Source: Bolinopsis microptera (lineage: Eukaryota; Ctenophora; Tentaculata; Lobata; Bolinopsidae). Taken from it: 60,000 nt of DNA. Both the position numbers and the translations under genes were made by a program. This document shows positions 1 to 10,783 of this stretch, piece by piece. Below the pieces are notes generated by a model. That model worked only from the letters and a program-made list of their open reading frames with translations, searched no databases and was not told the DNA's origin. Position 1 is the stretch's first letter. The number at the start of each line of letters is the position of its first letter. Location of the stretch: contig NC_087072.1 in assembly GCF_026151205.1 (NCBI RefSeq), positions 17,315,669-17,375,668 on the forward strand, written 5' to 3'.

Positions 1-167
1 AATTATTATTCAATTAAGTAACTTTTGGTGATCAATCCAGTGATCAAAACCAAATTGCCCAATCTTGCCTAAAAACGATGTTTAAATGTTGCATTGAAAA
101 TATCCACTTGCTAAAGTCACAATGATAAGAATTGGCTGTAAATAAACTGGTAAGTAGATGAGCATAA
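1..167. other. AT-rich non-coding left edge
   Basis: I see no gene here. The sequence runs up to the left terminus of the palindromic element that begins at 168. The last three bases before that element (165-167, taa) match the three bases after it. Confidence 0.5.
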
Positions 168-430
168 CAGTGGAGTTCCCACCTACGAGTGGTAAACTGA
201 GAGGTGGCGCGCTTGAGAGGTGGCGCGGTGTATGCAGAGTATGATAATGTCAGCCTTGCGGCGCAGCTGACATTAGCTTTCATTACGTTTGAATTATCGC
301 GTCCGCGGCAAGGCTGACATTATCATACTCTGCATACACCGCGCCACCTCTCAGGCGCGCCACCTTTCAGGCGCGCCACCTCTCAGGCGCGCCACCTCTC
401 AGCCACCACTCGTAGGTGGGAACTCCACTG
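168..430. mobile_element. 263-bp palindromic MITE with long terminal inverted repeats
   Basis: The ends are inverted copies: CAGTGGAGTTCCCACC at 168 onward pairs with GGTGGGAACTCCACTG ending at 430. Pairing continues inward, including a block around 226-256 that pairs with one around 311-345 (AAGGCTGACATTATCATACT). The right arm carries four 16-bp units of the type GCGCGCCACCTCTCAG, while the left arm carries about two, so the arms differ by unit number. The flanks are taa on both sides, which would be a 3-bp target duplication of the kind made by PIF/Harbinger or CACTA transposases. There is no transposase ORF, so it is non-autonomous. The superfamily call is inference. Confidence 0.75.
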
Positions 431-3400
431 TAATGAACTTAACAGGCATCAACCATCCTTAATGTTAACTATCAATAAACAAGTGTGTTTGTACAACGCA
501 GTTTTAGGTATTTAATGGGTTTTCATCAGTAATAATTCTTGCTTGAAAATTACAGTCAGTTGGTGGTACTGTTAAAAAGTTGTAAAATGGTAATGGTAAA
601 TATGACTGTCATTTCTCTCCACAATCGCTTGGTAAGAGGTTATCAAGTTTATTATAAAGGCTGAGCTAAAGCAGTCATAAGTATACTAAGATAAAAAAGG
701 TCACATCAAGCTTGAACAAAGTACTTACATATTTCAGCCCATAGGATCGGTTGTTAATTATTATATCAGCATACAATAATGTTTGTCAGGACAGCATCTC
801 GTCCCAAAGGAAATTCTGGTTCAGCTAGAAATAATGATATTTGAAGTTCATATTTTAAATTCAAATATACTTTAATTAGAATAAACAATATACATCAAGT
901 TAGGTCTGTTTCTACACCAGGAAAATAGATTAATTGAAAAAATTGCTTCAAAACCTTCAAATACCTGCATTTCAAGAAATAATAACGAAACAGGTCTTCG
1001 AGTTCGATATTACAGCTTAACTAAGATAATCAAACTAAGTGGGACACACCAGCATTACAAAGCAGCTGTTTTTTGGCAAATGTGATTATAGGCCATTATT
1101 GAAGGCAGATATCTAGAGCTTGGAATGCGTTTCGGGCATCAAAGAATGTGCACCTGTGTACCAAGGCAATTGCACGATTCGATTGGAAGTACATATATTT
1201 TTTCTAACACAGAATACTGTCCGTTATTGTTTATACAAGGCTTGAATGGGTTAATTGTAATTTCGGTATGAAGCATGATTGAAATGATCTGATAAAAGTG
1301 TAAAACGTTCAAATCCTGTCCAGAACTAAACGAGTGTAACAAGGGATTTAATTTAGCAACATCCTGATCCACTAAGCTATTCTATACTAGAACAAGTTTC
1401 TAGTAGTCTCCAGCACATCACAGCCAAAACGCAGTAACACTAACTCAGTTATATTAAATACCCTCTCAAGATCATTTAGTAACATCTGCATTATATATTA
1501 TATATTACAATGTGCAACAAAACAACTACTATCAATCTAAATATACCGGTGTGTGCATTGAGGCTCTATGCTAATTGCTATGAGCGGCAACAAAAAGAAA
1601 TTCGACCGAAAAGTATCAGCGCATATTTGATATGAGAATAAAAATGGCGCAACAAAAAATTTGGTTAAATCTCCTTATTGCGATTTCTAACTGCGCGGCG
1701 TAGCGCGTACTTTGAAATCCAAATAAAAATTATTTTTGATTCAAATGTCGGAAAATAAAATTACGGCATACAGCAAATCTTGTGTAAAAAAATGTGATTA
1801 ACAATATTCTGTAAAAAAATTTCGTAAAAAAATTTAAAAACACGATGTCCCGCCCCATTTTCTAAATTGATCATTTTTGGGACTTTGACGGGTTATAACT
1901 TCCGCTAGGAGCAGCCATTTCCCCAAAACTTGGTACCATATGACTCTACTCAATGAGAACTTTCCAATGGTGTATAATATGTTGGGTTTTGAGACATAAA
2001 ATCTCACCCACAAGTTGACGCTCTTAGTACATACACTATAATTGAAAGGTAATAGGATTAGGATCCTACTGATGGCGGATTCCTGTTATGTCCTGTTATA
2101 TGTATTTGAATTTGATTCTTACCTAAAGACGTCACCTGACCGTCCTGCAACCCATACTTCCAAACAGATAACCTTTTTACCTTGGAAACCTGAGATAACG
2201 CAGAGATAACACTAAATGGGCCTCCTAGACAAGAAGATAACCACAGACTGGAGGACGCCGTACTCACACTATATAAGGGTTCGTCGCATCAGGTCAAATG
2301 GGATTTTTCCGCAGCTCTCGGATATGCTGACACTTGCTCACTCTTCCTAATACTAGAGCTACCCCTTCCCTCTAAGGATCCGTGTCTCATATATTCCCTA
2401 AAAGGTACGTCTGAGAGCTCGGGATCCCAATATAGATATTTATATGTAAAGTGGTCGTCATATTTAGGTAGTCATCTTACGTTAGTTATTATAGTGCGTC
2501 GGCACATTTAGGTAGTTATCTTACATCAGTTATTATACGTCATAATGTTATCGTTCCCTCATTTCAGGATTCGTTCCGAACCTACTATCTTCCTGACTTA
2601 TAAGTCGCCATAGCCTTTAATCCTCATAGTTGGTTGTCACTCAAGCTGCCCGATTATCTCTTCGTCCACCTTCGTCTACCTCGATGTCATGATCCTCCCT
2701 ACTTCCTACGTATTTGACGCCATCGTTGATTGGACGTTTAAATAATTTTACCTGATATTATTACTTTTACGTTTTGTTGATATTGCATTATTATATTAAA
2801 TTGATTACTACTATTAGTTCCATTTCGTTGCAACACCTATATACTCGTCTTTACTGCATCAACAACCAATTACAAATTAAACATCTAAACCTAAATTGAA
2901 TCCTTAGAATACTTTCTGCATTTCCGGAGTCGTAGTTCGAACCCCGTCCCGTTAATTAACCTAATACTAGGCCACAACTACACCATTAGAATTAAAGGCA
3001 TCGGCACTGACTCATGATTAAGGAGCCCTTATAAACTAAATAATAAATTGTAAGTCAGGCCATGATTGAGACCGAGATTCAATGGCATATTCCTTGCAGC
3101 CGGGCCTGAGTACACAACATCTGTACTCAGCCGTTCTACCGCACCGTACAGCCCCATATAGACAATTAAGAAAGCGAACATCTCTATAATTAATATTAAT
3201 CTTAAGTAACCAGGCACAGTAAACTCCACACCCTAACATAACTGTACATAAAGGCATAATTAAAATAAACCCGGTCATAACAATTCCACTTTCATTTGTC
3301 TTTCCATTTCATTATTTTCCCTTCTTATCTCAGTTGGTAAAACGTCTGCTGACTTTTAGATTTTAAAAGTTTTGATGAAATTAGAGTTTTAATAAAACTT

Positions 3401-3450
3401 AGAGCTAAACTATTCAATTAAAGTTTAACACACTATCAAACTCAAAGGTG
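431..3450. other. Intergenic, no convincing gene
   Basis: AT-rich DNA without a recognisable coding exon on either strand. Around 2465-2555 a roughly 53-bp segment is present twice in tandem (sharing TTTAGGTAGT and CAGTTATTATA-like blocks). A TATATAAGGG promoter-like motif lies near 2270, but I could not define an LTR around it. Fragments reminiscent of a tRNA B box (2935-2947) and a tRNA D-arm/A box (3327-3345) occur in the wrong order to form one tRNA. Confidence 0.5.
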
Positions 3451-4743
3451 ATGAGAGAAGTTTTAGCTTTGCTTGTGGTGCTCGGTATATGGACCACGAT
3501 AAATGGTCACGCGTCTGATCATCCATACGCTACAAAACTGACGGGACCACTGACTACATTCACAGTAATGCTCACTTAAACTACGAAGTATTTGAGTTCC
3601 CTGTCTCGTGCTAATGAAGGTGCAAGGCCGGATGGATGTGCACGAAATTTCATTTGTCGACATTTCATCGCAAGACGTTTGAAATTGATACGGGGCTTTA
3701 AGATAAATTGTAGGGTGCAGCCCGGCCCTTCCCTAAAATGTATTTATGAAACAGGATGTTGGTGGTTGGTGGAGAATTGGGGATCACAGACTACAGTGTG
3801 GAACGGAGAACGATATCCCCGTACCTGGAGACTACTTAAACGAAGGGAGCAAAAGGATCGCAGTATTTCGACCCAGTAATGGATACTGGTACGTCAAACT
3901 AGAATTTAGCTTTATGATGTGGCCTTGATCGTCAGCAACGTTTAATGATGAAAACAGATAAATAGGGCGTTAAACATCGATGACAATCAGAATTAATGCA
4001 CTTAACAGCACTTTTTCAGGTATATAAAGGGTAAAGGGGAAAAGGACTGGGGTGCTTCAGCTGGAAACGTGGCACTCCAGTGTGGTATGAATGGTGATGT
4101 CCCGGTACCTGGAGATTACAACGGAGACGGCATCGTGGACATCGCTGTTTGGCGCCCTTCCGTTGGGTATTGGTACATCAAAGGAAAGGGAACTTCGCAC
4201 TGGGCAGCAAGTTCGGGAAATATAGGAGTGCAGTGTGGACAGAGAGGAGATGTCCCAGTTCCCATGGACTACTTTAACGAGGGGAAACTAAGACTGGCTG
4301 TCTGGAGACCGAGCAATGGAGTCTGGTATATCAAGGGAGACAACAGAATACTACACTGGAATCAAAGCAACGGGAATATCGCCCTACAATGCGGGATGAG
4401 TGGTGATATACCAGTTCCTGGAGACTACTTTGGGGACGGGATAGTTCGTCTTGCTGTTTGGAGACCAAGTAACGGAGTTTGGTACATCAAGGGGTCCATC
4501 CAAGCTTCCTGGGCATTGAGCGGTGGTAATGTAGCCGTACAGTGCGGTATGCAGGGTGATATTCCGGTCCCGTACGATTACTTTAATGAGGGAAAGCTGA
4601 GGATCGCTGTGTATCGCCCAAGTAACGGTGCCTGGTATATCAAGGGTGATGGGGTGCAGAATTGGGGAAGCTCGGCAGGAAACGTAGTCTTCTACAAAGG
4701 AAATGTGGATTCACATTCTAAGATCCCAGTCCATCTTGTTTAA
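3451..4743 (+). CDS. Secreted FG-GAP/VCBS-like repeat protein (three exons)
   Basis: My model joins 3451-3564, 3755-3888 and 4020-4743, giving 323 residues. Introns are gt-ag: 190 bp (donor GTAATG, phase 0) and 131 bp (donor GTACGT, acceptor TTTTTCAG, phase 2). Exon 1 begins ATG and encodes a charged start, a hydrophobic core VLALLVVLGIW and a small-residue cleavage region ending near A21, a classic signal peptide. The rest is five tandem repeats of about 47 residues. Each has QCG, then D-[IV]-PVP-x-DY, an acidic or Gly-rich loop (GDYNGDG in repeat 2, degenerate elsewhere), [IL]AV-[WFY]-RPS-x-G-x-WYIKG and a Trp. This resembles bacterial FG-GAP/VCBS repeats, which fold as beta-propeller blades and often bind calcium. 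Each repeat keeps one Cys. No membrane anchor follows, so secretion is inferred. The intron 1 acceptor is the least certain point; 3797 is also in phase. The ligand is unknown. Confidence 0.78.
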
Positions 4744-5461
4744 ACAAATGTGACTTGTGAATGAACATTGAGCATGGTTGCACTCGAAATTTGTATTCCA
4801 ATAATTACAATTGTAATACTATGTATGGTACTTATAATTGCGAGTATTGAAATACAAAATTCGATTTACGTTTTTAATTGTGGCAAGATAAAAATCATAT
4901 AATTCGTGATGATTGAGAAAAGTAGGTATTGCAATCTTTAATATAATAGTAAATATTAATTTATCTTCATGACTTTTTTGCTGAAAAAAATGAATTTTTT
5001 TTATTGTTTATTCTTGTTCTTGTTCTTTTTTTGAGAAGAAAGATAATCTTCAAACAATTTACTCAAACAATTTCATCAATAGTCATTGTCCAATGACCAT
5101 ATATTATTATTAATAAACCAATACAATAAATGTAATACTAATACCTAATAAAACGGTAAAAATCTTTAAAATCAGGTACAATTTATAAAAATCCTCTTTG
5201 TAATATATAAGGCAGCCCATAGAAAATAAAAATTCCGCAACTCAGAAAATATAATTTCCATAATACTATTATTATCAAACTTTACACAAATCTAAAGTAG
5301 TTACTAAGAACATCCTAAAGACCTGATAAGTCTACTTAAAAGACTTGTAGAACTGAAAACTTACTATAAATACAAAAAATGGAACTTAAAACTGAACTTA
5401 TCAAAATCAAAAATTATGCAAAAAATTGAACTTAAAACTGAAATTATCGAACTAAACAAAT
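4744..5461. other. AT-rich spacer and probable LINE 3' untranslated region
   Basis: The first part is the 3' flank of the FG-GAP gene. Nearer 5461 the sequence lies downstream of the minus-strand LINE ORF and probably includes its 3' UTR. A short tandem duplication (GAACTTAAAACTGAA-like, about 45 bp apart) sits at 5380-5455. I could not define the element's 3' end or a target duplication. Confidence 0.4.
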
Positions 5462-8455
5462 TTAAAATAAATTTCTCCACAATTGGCGGTTCGAGGCTAA
5501 ATACCTTAAGTCTGTCAAGTCGTCACTATTATTCAAATTAATCTTTCTTTTATTCAAATCGTCTAAAATAGTTTTTAAAATATTACATTGATGTCTACCA
5601 ATCCTTCCCCTCATATTTGACATACTATCAACAGCAAAATTTAGAGCTAGTTGTGGTGGTGAGTTGCAGTCGCTACGAAGAATGTGCCCAAACATTTTCC
5701 AGCGGGATTTATGAACTCTCTCTGAAAGTGGAGTTACATTGCAACGAGCATACAAGTCCTTGTTGCTGATGATGCGGGGATAGGTCATGTTGATGATACG
5801 TCTTAGATGTTTGCGTTGACACACATCAACTTTATTGATAATGTTTTGTGGAGCTGCCCAGCTGTTACAGTTGTACAATAAAACAGGGGTAACAAATGCT
5901 TCATACAGCTTGATTTTTACAGGAAGAGAAATGCGGGATTTCTCTGCCCATACCTTGCTGTATTTCTCAAAGGCAACGTAAGCAAGGATGCATCGGCGAG
6001 AGATATCCGCCTTACTGCAGAGCTTGGATCCAAGAGAAATAGTGTTGCGCCAGGGCTCTCTGTTCTTCACGGGTTCACCCTTGGCGTCTACCTCGTCCTT
6101 ATCTGCAATGTAGAAGTGGACATGTTCTGTTTTGTCCTCGTTCACAAACAGGTTCCATTCTTCAAGGATCTCCTTACATATGGGCAGCATTTCTTTAAGA
6201 GTTTCCTCATCCTCATCTGCAAAATCGCCATCGTCGGCGTATTCCCATTCAATAGGCATGAGGGTCTCGGGGTTGAACGGTGGGTTAGGCCGAATGGTAA
6301 TCACTACTGCACGGAAGTGGTACAAAGCTCCAGCAAAGTACAGTGTGAAGAATGCACCAGATGCAGCATCACCTTGAAACGAACCCTCGGATGTTTCAAA
6401 CTCTAAAGAAATGGTGTTGTTGATTTTTATCCTCAATTTGGTGTTGGAGAGCAAGTATCTCGCCAAACGAATGTCATCCTCACAACAACCAGCATCAGCC
6501 AAAAGATCCAGGATAACTGATCTCTTGATGGTATCGAAGGCCGAGCTCATGTCGATTCCCATCTTGTGGAATTCCCATCTCTTCTCTTTCACAACAGAAA
6601 TCAGAATTCGTTGAGTCCAGACAATATTGGCACAACTATGACCAGCCTTGTAGGCATTTTGCCATGGTCCTGTGTACTCTGCAATTTGTCTTTGAATTCT
6701 GTGTAGAGTTATCAAGGAGAGCAGTTTCCTAGTTCCATTCAGAAGGCAAAGAGGTCTGAGGCTCTTTAGAGGTCCTTTTGGTTTCCCTGGCTTCTGAAGA
6801 GGGGTTAGAAACCCTTCCGTAAAAGAGGGTACATGCTCATGTACTTCGAATGATCGATTAATGAGACATGCATATTGCTGGAAGAATACAGGTGGTGCGT
6901 ACTTCAGCAGCTCATTAGGAATCTCATCAGGACCTACTGCTTTTCCATTTTTCAACTTTGAAGCAGCATATTGGACTTCTAAGGAAGTTATAGGAGTATT
7001 CAGAGGACGTGGGAGTCCAGTGAAAGGTACCAAAGGAGGGTCTGAGCTGGTGTAGTGATTTTTAAACCACTCTCTAATGATACTTGCTTTCTCATCGTCA
7101 CTTGCAACTAGCTGATTTTCAGAGTTGAAGACAGATATTGGCTCTGACTCTTTGTTGGCAGCAAGAGCTCTGGTAGCCTCGAACATCCTCTTCGTGTCAT
7201 CTGCAGCGTTGATGGTGTCAGCTAGTTGGTTGGCTAGAGCTGTCTCTAGCACTTTAAGACGTTTATTGATATCGTTCTTGAGTTTATTGATACGTTTTCT
7301 CAATACTGTCCTGTCTCTAACTGAATTGTCGTTCAGTTCTTGTAAAAGTTTGTGTCTCTCGTCAGACATATTACATACATGCTGATCTGGTGAATGATGA
7401 TGTCTTTGGGTTTTCTTCTTGACACCCACAGTGTTAGAGGCTGAAGACTTGATAGTTTCAAACAGCTGTTCAAATCCTGTCTTAGTGTCAGCGGAAGGTG
7501 GAAGACTGTCAATTTGCTGAGTGACAGTTTGCTGGTACTGATCTTGTAGTTCCTTGTTACAAACCAGCGATGTCGTGTTGTACCTTTTAGCAGCTGATGT
7601 ACTGTTTCGGTATAACTTAGTTTGCTGCCTCAGGTCTATGGTAGCTTTTACAATCTTATGATCAGAATGTAGTTTAGCTCCTGCATAGGCCCTTGCATCA
7701 TTGAGAAAAACAGTGCTGCGTGACCGGCATAAAACATAATCAATCTGAGAAAAATAAGGGCGACTTCTTTTGGTCTTCTTGTCTTTCACCCAACCAGTTC
7801 TTGTGGTTATATGACGACTGGAATGACGAAATGCAGTGTTTGCAGCAAACAAACCATTAGAAACAAGAAAATCCAATAATCTCCCACCATTTTCATTTCG
7901 TCTTCCAACGCCATGCCTTCCAATGTTCTTATGAAGGCCATTTTGAAAGTCATGATCAGACCTTTTGCCAAGTTTGGCATTGAAATCTCCTAGGATCCAG
8001 ATTTCATGTCTTGCAGGCACATTAATTGCTTCCTGAAGCTCACAGTAAAACTGGTCAGTAGCAGCCGGATTTGATAAAGTTTTTGGGTTGGTTGGACTGT
8101 AACAGTTCACGATTCGCATTTTGCATGGTGGTTTGTTAACAAACTTGGATGGAATAAAAAAGTCCATGAAAGCAACTCGATCGCTGATCTGATGAAATGA
8201 ACGGAAATAATGATTTACACGAGCGTTGATTAAGAAACCCAGTCCACCATGACGTCCTGTCTTCTGATCAAACAAAAGGAGGCGATGATTTCCTGGTAGT
8301 TTCTTATCCTCAAACTGACAAATTTTAGTCTCTTGAATCCCTATAATGTCCAAGTCATACCTGTCACAGTCGTTAGCAAGCAAGCACTGCTTGTCTGTCT
8401 TCGTCAAACCTCGAACATTCCAAGTAGCAAAGCCGAGAAGAGCAATTGGTAACAA
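5462..8455 (-). CDS. Non-LTR retrotransposon polyprotein: endonuclease plus reverse transcriptase
   Basis: An unbroken 997-codon frame. The N-terminal half is an apurinic-type endonuclease (EEP fold): FATWNVRGL at residues 9-17, QETK near 41, GDFNAKLG at 156-163 and SDH at 264-266 supply the usual catalytic Asn, Glu, Asp and His. The reverse transcriptase follows, with RPLCLLN, motif A DMSSAFD at 635-641, motif B SFQGDAASG and motif C YADD at 739-742. The C-terminus has the LYNCNSWA and KSRWKMFGHILRS signatures seen in RTE- and CR1-related elements. It nicks target DNA and copies its RNA there. Oddly, the frame opens with TTG only two codons after an in-frame stop (TAA at 8459-8461) and no ATG precedes the endonuclease domain. 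An overlapping frame has an ATG at 8520-8522. Absence of stops suggests recent activity. The clade is not assigned. Confidence 0.9.
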   Translation of the reverse strand: MLPIALLGFATWNVRGLTKTDKQCLLANDCDRYDLDIIGIQETKICQFEDKKLPGNHRLLLFDQKTGRHGGLGFLINARVNHYFRSFHQISDRVAFMDFFIPSKFVNKPPCKMRIVNCYSPTNPKTLSNPAATDQFYCELQEAINVPARHEIWILGDFNAKLGKRSDHDFQNGLHKNIGRHGVGRRNENGGRLLDFLVSNGLFAANTAFRHSSRHITTRTGWVKDKKTKRSRPYFSQIDYVLCRSRSTVFLNDARAYAGAKLHSDHKIVKATIDLRQQTKLYRNSTSAAKRYNTTSLVCNKELQDQYQQTVTQQIDSLPPSADTKTGFEQLFETIKSSASNTVGVKKKTQRHHHSPDQHVCNMSDERHKLLQELNDNSVRDRTVLRKRINKLKNDINKRLKVLETALANQLADTINAADDTKRMFEATRALAANKESEPISVFNSENQLVASDDEKASIIREWFKNHYTSSDPPLVPFTGLPRPLNTPITSLEVQYAASKLKNGKAVGPDEIPNELLKYAPPVFFQQYACLINRSFEVHEHVPSFTEGFLTPLQKPGKPKGPLKSLRPLCLLNGTRKLLSLITLHRIQRQIAEYTGPWQNAYKAGHSCANIVWTQRILISVVKEKRWEFHKMGIDMSSAFDTIKRSVILDLLADAGCCEDDIRLARYLLSNTKLRIKINNTISLEFETSEGSFQGDAASGAFFTLYFAGALYHFRAVVITIRPNPPFNPETLMPIEWEYADDGDFADEDEETLKEMLPICKEILEEWNLFVNEDKTEHVHFYIADKDEVDAKGEPVKNREPWRNTISLGSKLCSKADISRRCILAYVAFEKYSKVWAEKSRISLPVKIKLYEAFVTPVLLYNCNSWAAPQNIINKVDVCQRKHLRRIINMTYPRIISNKDLYARCNVTPLSERVHKSRWKMFGHILRSDCNSPPQLALNFAVDSMSNMRGRIGRHQCNILKTILDDLNKRKINLNNSDDLTDLRYLASNRQLWRNLF

Positions 8456-9640
8456 GGATTACGGTGTCCAGTTCTACAGCGATCGTTCGCGTAGGGGTAG
8501 ATAGTCTGGTTGCAGCAACCATGCGAGTCCATCACGAACTACACGCCATCCTAAAAATAGGATACTATAAAGCTATAATATGTAACAGAATATTTAAAAT
8601 GCTCACATCACTGCAACAAGCAGTCCAGGCCTTCACTCAACAAACACTCCCTGGCCTGAGCATTTATGATTTCTCTAATCGCTATAATTACTTGAAATTA
8701 AAGAGGAAGTGTCAGAACAAACTACAGTCACCTTCACATAATAAGTAAACAACTATATTTAAACAATTCGAAGGAATAAAACTCGCAAAACAATACTCCT
8801 GTCAAGTTTAAAGAGTTATTGTCAAGAATTGATAAAGGAGTAACCTTGAACTGTTCAGCAAATCATAACATAATTAATTGCTTTAAAGTATGATACATTA
8901 CGATATGGGGTCATTCGCATATTAATTTAGCCAGATTTCAACCATTTCAGACCTTACTTTTAACAATAACCCCCTTTGATCCCTTCTGTGAGCCATGCCC
9001 ATATTCCAAATAGAAATTGTGCAGAAATTATGCTAGGCTTTTCCAAACCGGCTTCCCCTAGGATGGCTTACGTAATTAGTGGCTCATTTATGAGCTATAA
9101 AAAGATTCTAATTCTATCCCGGAACCAGTTTAAACTTTTAAAAATTACACTGAAGTTTTATACTTAGTGCAATAAAAACATTCTATATATATAACATTCT
9201 ATAAAAAAATACATTAGGTGTATAAAGAAATGGAGGGAAAAATGGCGTAACTTTTAATTGGTCTGGGCCCTGGGGTAAACAGTTCCGATGATTGATGTGC
9301 CATTGTTTAGACCAATTCAATATTAGTAACACTAACAGTACGGGTGAGCAGCCTGGCTATATTACCAGGGTGGTTATAGGCTGCTGGAGTTCGTTCTAAA
9401 ATGGTACGGCTGTTCTGATAATTTAAGCGAAGCAGATTATAATGACAAAATGTATGCAAATAAGCTACTCGACAAAATTATAAGTCAATGATTACAAATT
9501 GCATTAATAAATCATTCTGAAATAACAGACAAGCAAGACGGACGATAATATTGTTAATGTGAATTAAGGCGTGTAGAATAACAGTTGATATGGTGGACAG
9601 ATAAATATACAGTACTTATACTTATTACGTCCTCACTGCT
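8456..9640. other. LINE 5' flank and non-coding DNA
   Basis: The first 100-300 bp probably belong to the 5' region of the minus-strand LINE, including a short overlapping frame starting at 8522 and running leftward. Beyond that I see AT-rich DNA with no recognisable gene. Confidence 0.4.
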
Positions 9641-9654
9641 CTATCCAAATATTA

Positions 9655-9925
9655 AGAACCAGGAAATTCTTTAACCTTACCAACCCCCCTCGCCACCAAT
9701 CCCTAGCCTCATTCAACCGACAGACCCGTGAACATGCCCTTCGTGTTTTTCTTCCTTTCCATCCCTCCCTATCCAAACCCATCTCCAAGATACTCGGACA
9801 ACACGACATTAAAGTCACCACTCCTCGGCTACCTCCCTCCGCAACCTCCTCACCAAAACGAAGACCACACCCCCTACTCACCTCATTCACACCACCCCCA
9901 CCCTCCATCCTTGACACCACTCCAT
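9655..9925 (+). pseudogene. Possible retroelement C-terminal relic
   Basis: A C-rich strip reads on the plus strand as a basic, Pro-rich peptide with no stop over about 90 codons; it includes RVFLPFHPSLSKPISKI and GQHDIKVTT. The spacing recalls the C-terminal end of Penelope-like or related reverse transcriptases (a LPY/LPF...S..I..IL...I.V pattern). The composition is skewed enough that chance is possible. It abuts the left arm of the large inverted repeat at 9926. Low confidence. Confidence 0.25.
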
Positions 9926-10551
9926 CACATATAAGCATTGTCCACACCATCACATTCAGCTGACTACGATTAACACATGTTTATTGAAAGCTTCTACAAG
10001 TTAAACCATCGTATCTCTTTATATATGTTTCTAACCCAACTCCATTTAACTTTAATCTTACGGATATGTTCTATTATACATATACATTATACATCTTCAG
10101 TGTTTTTTTTTTTTTTAAATTTTTTTTTAATTTTTTTTTTTATTAATATGCAACCTACTAAAACCAATGGAGCCCTCCTCGGGGTCATTCCTCTCGCATT
10201 TGCGAAAGTCGTCCCAAAGGTGTAAAAGGAGGTCAGGATTTGTACTCGCCAAGCTCTTACATCGCTAATTGTTGACCATCGGCCTCCACTGAAGGTAAGT
10301 TTCTTTAGAGTGGAGGCCAACCGTCAGCTTGGGATGCAGGGCCAAGCGGGAGACAACGTCAAGGCCCCTTTCTACTTAGGCCATGTTGGTTTTGGCAGAT
10401 ACTGTGGTTTTGGCAGATATATGAATGGAGTTGGGTTAGAAACATATATAAAGAGATACGATGGTTATTGGTTTAACTTGTAGAAGCTTTCAATAAACAT
10501 GTGTTAATCGTAGTCAGCTGAATGTGATGGTGTGGACAATGCTTATATGTG
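9926..10551. repeat. Large inverted repeat (arms 121 and 128 bp)
   Basis: The left arm 9926-10046 is the reverse complement of the right arm 10424-10551, apart from a 7-bp insertion (TTATTGG-like) in the right arm. Identity is otherwise essentially complete, for example ACACATGTTTATTGAAAGC against its complement. The 377-bp spacer has T-rich runs (10108-10141) and a smaller hairpin, CGGCCTCCACT near 10280 against AGTGGAGGCC near 10310. I see no transposase ORF or clear target duplication. It could be a foldback transposon or a recent inverted duplication. Confidence 0.85.
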
Positions 10552-10783
10552 TTAATAATGACTCAAAATATATTAAATGTAGTATATAGAATTTTGTATG
10601 TCGTGACCCCCATTGTTGTTTCACTAAGTGTAGCGTTTCTACGATACAGGCATAGCGTTTCTACGCGATACAGAGAGAGCCGCGCACTCGTGCGAGGCGG
10701 GTCATACAACGTATGACAATTAGAATCACCTCATATCTAAGTGATTGGAAGGCGCATTCGTGACGCGACGCAGCTCACAGGGA
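10552..10783. other. CpG-containing spacer between inverted-repeat elements
   Basis: No gene seen. It contains a short direct repeat of TAGCGTTTCTACG (near 10630 and 10652) and a small palindrome around GCGCACTCGTGCG. Confidence 0.4.

Noticed and set aside
2055-2880. Possible solo LTR with TATATAAGGG promoter motif
   Set aside because: No TG...CA ends with matching target duplications could be placed, and there is no primer-binding site.
2930-3350. tRNA-like B box (AGTTCGAACCCC) and A box (TCTCAGTTGGTAAAACG)
   Set aside because: They are in the wrong order and about 390 bp apart and do not form a cloverleaf; at most scraps of tRNA-derived SINEs.
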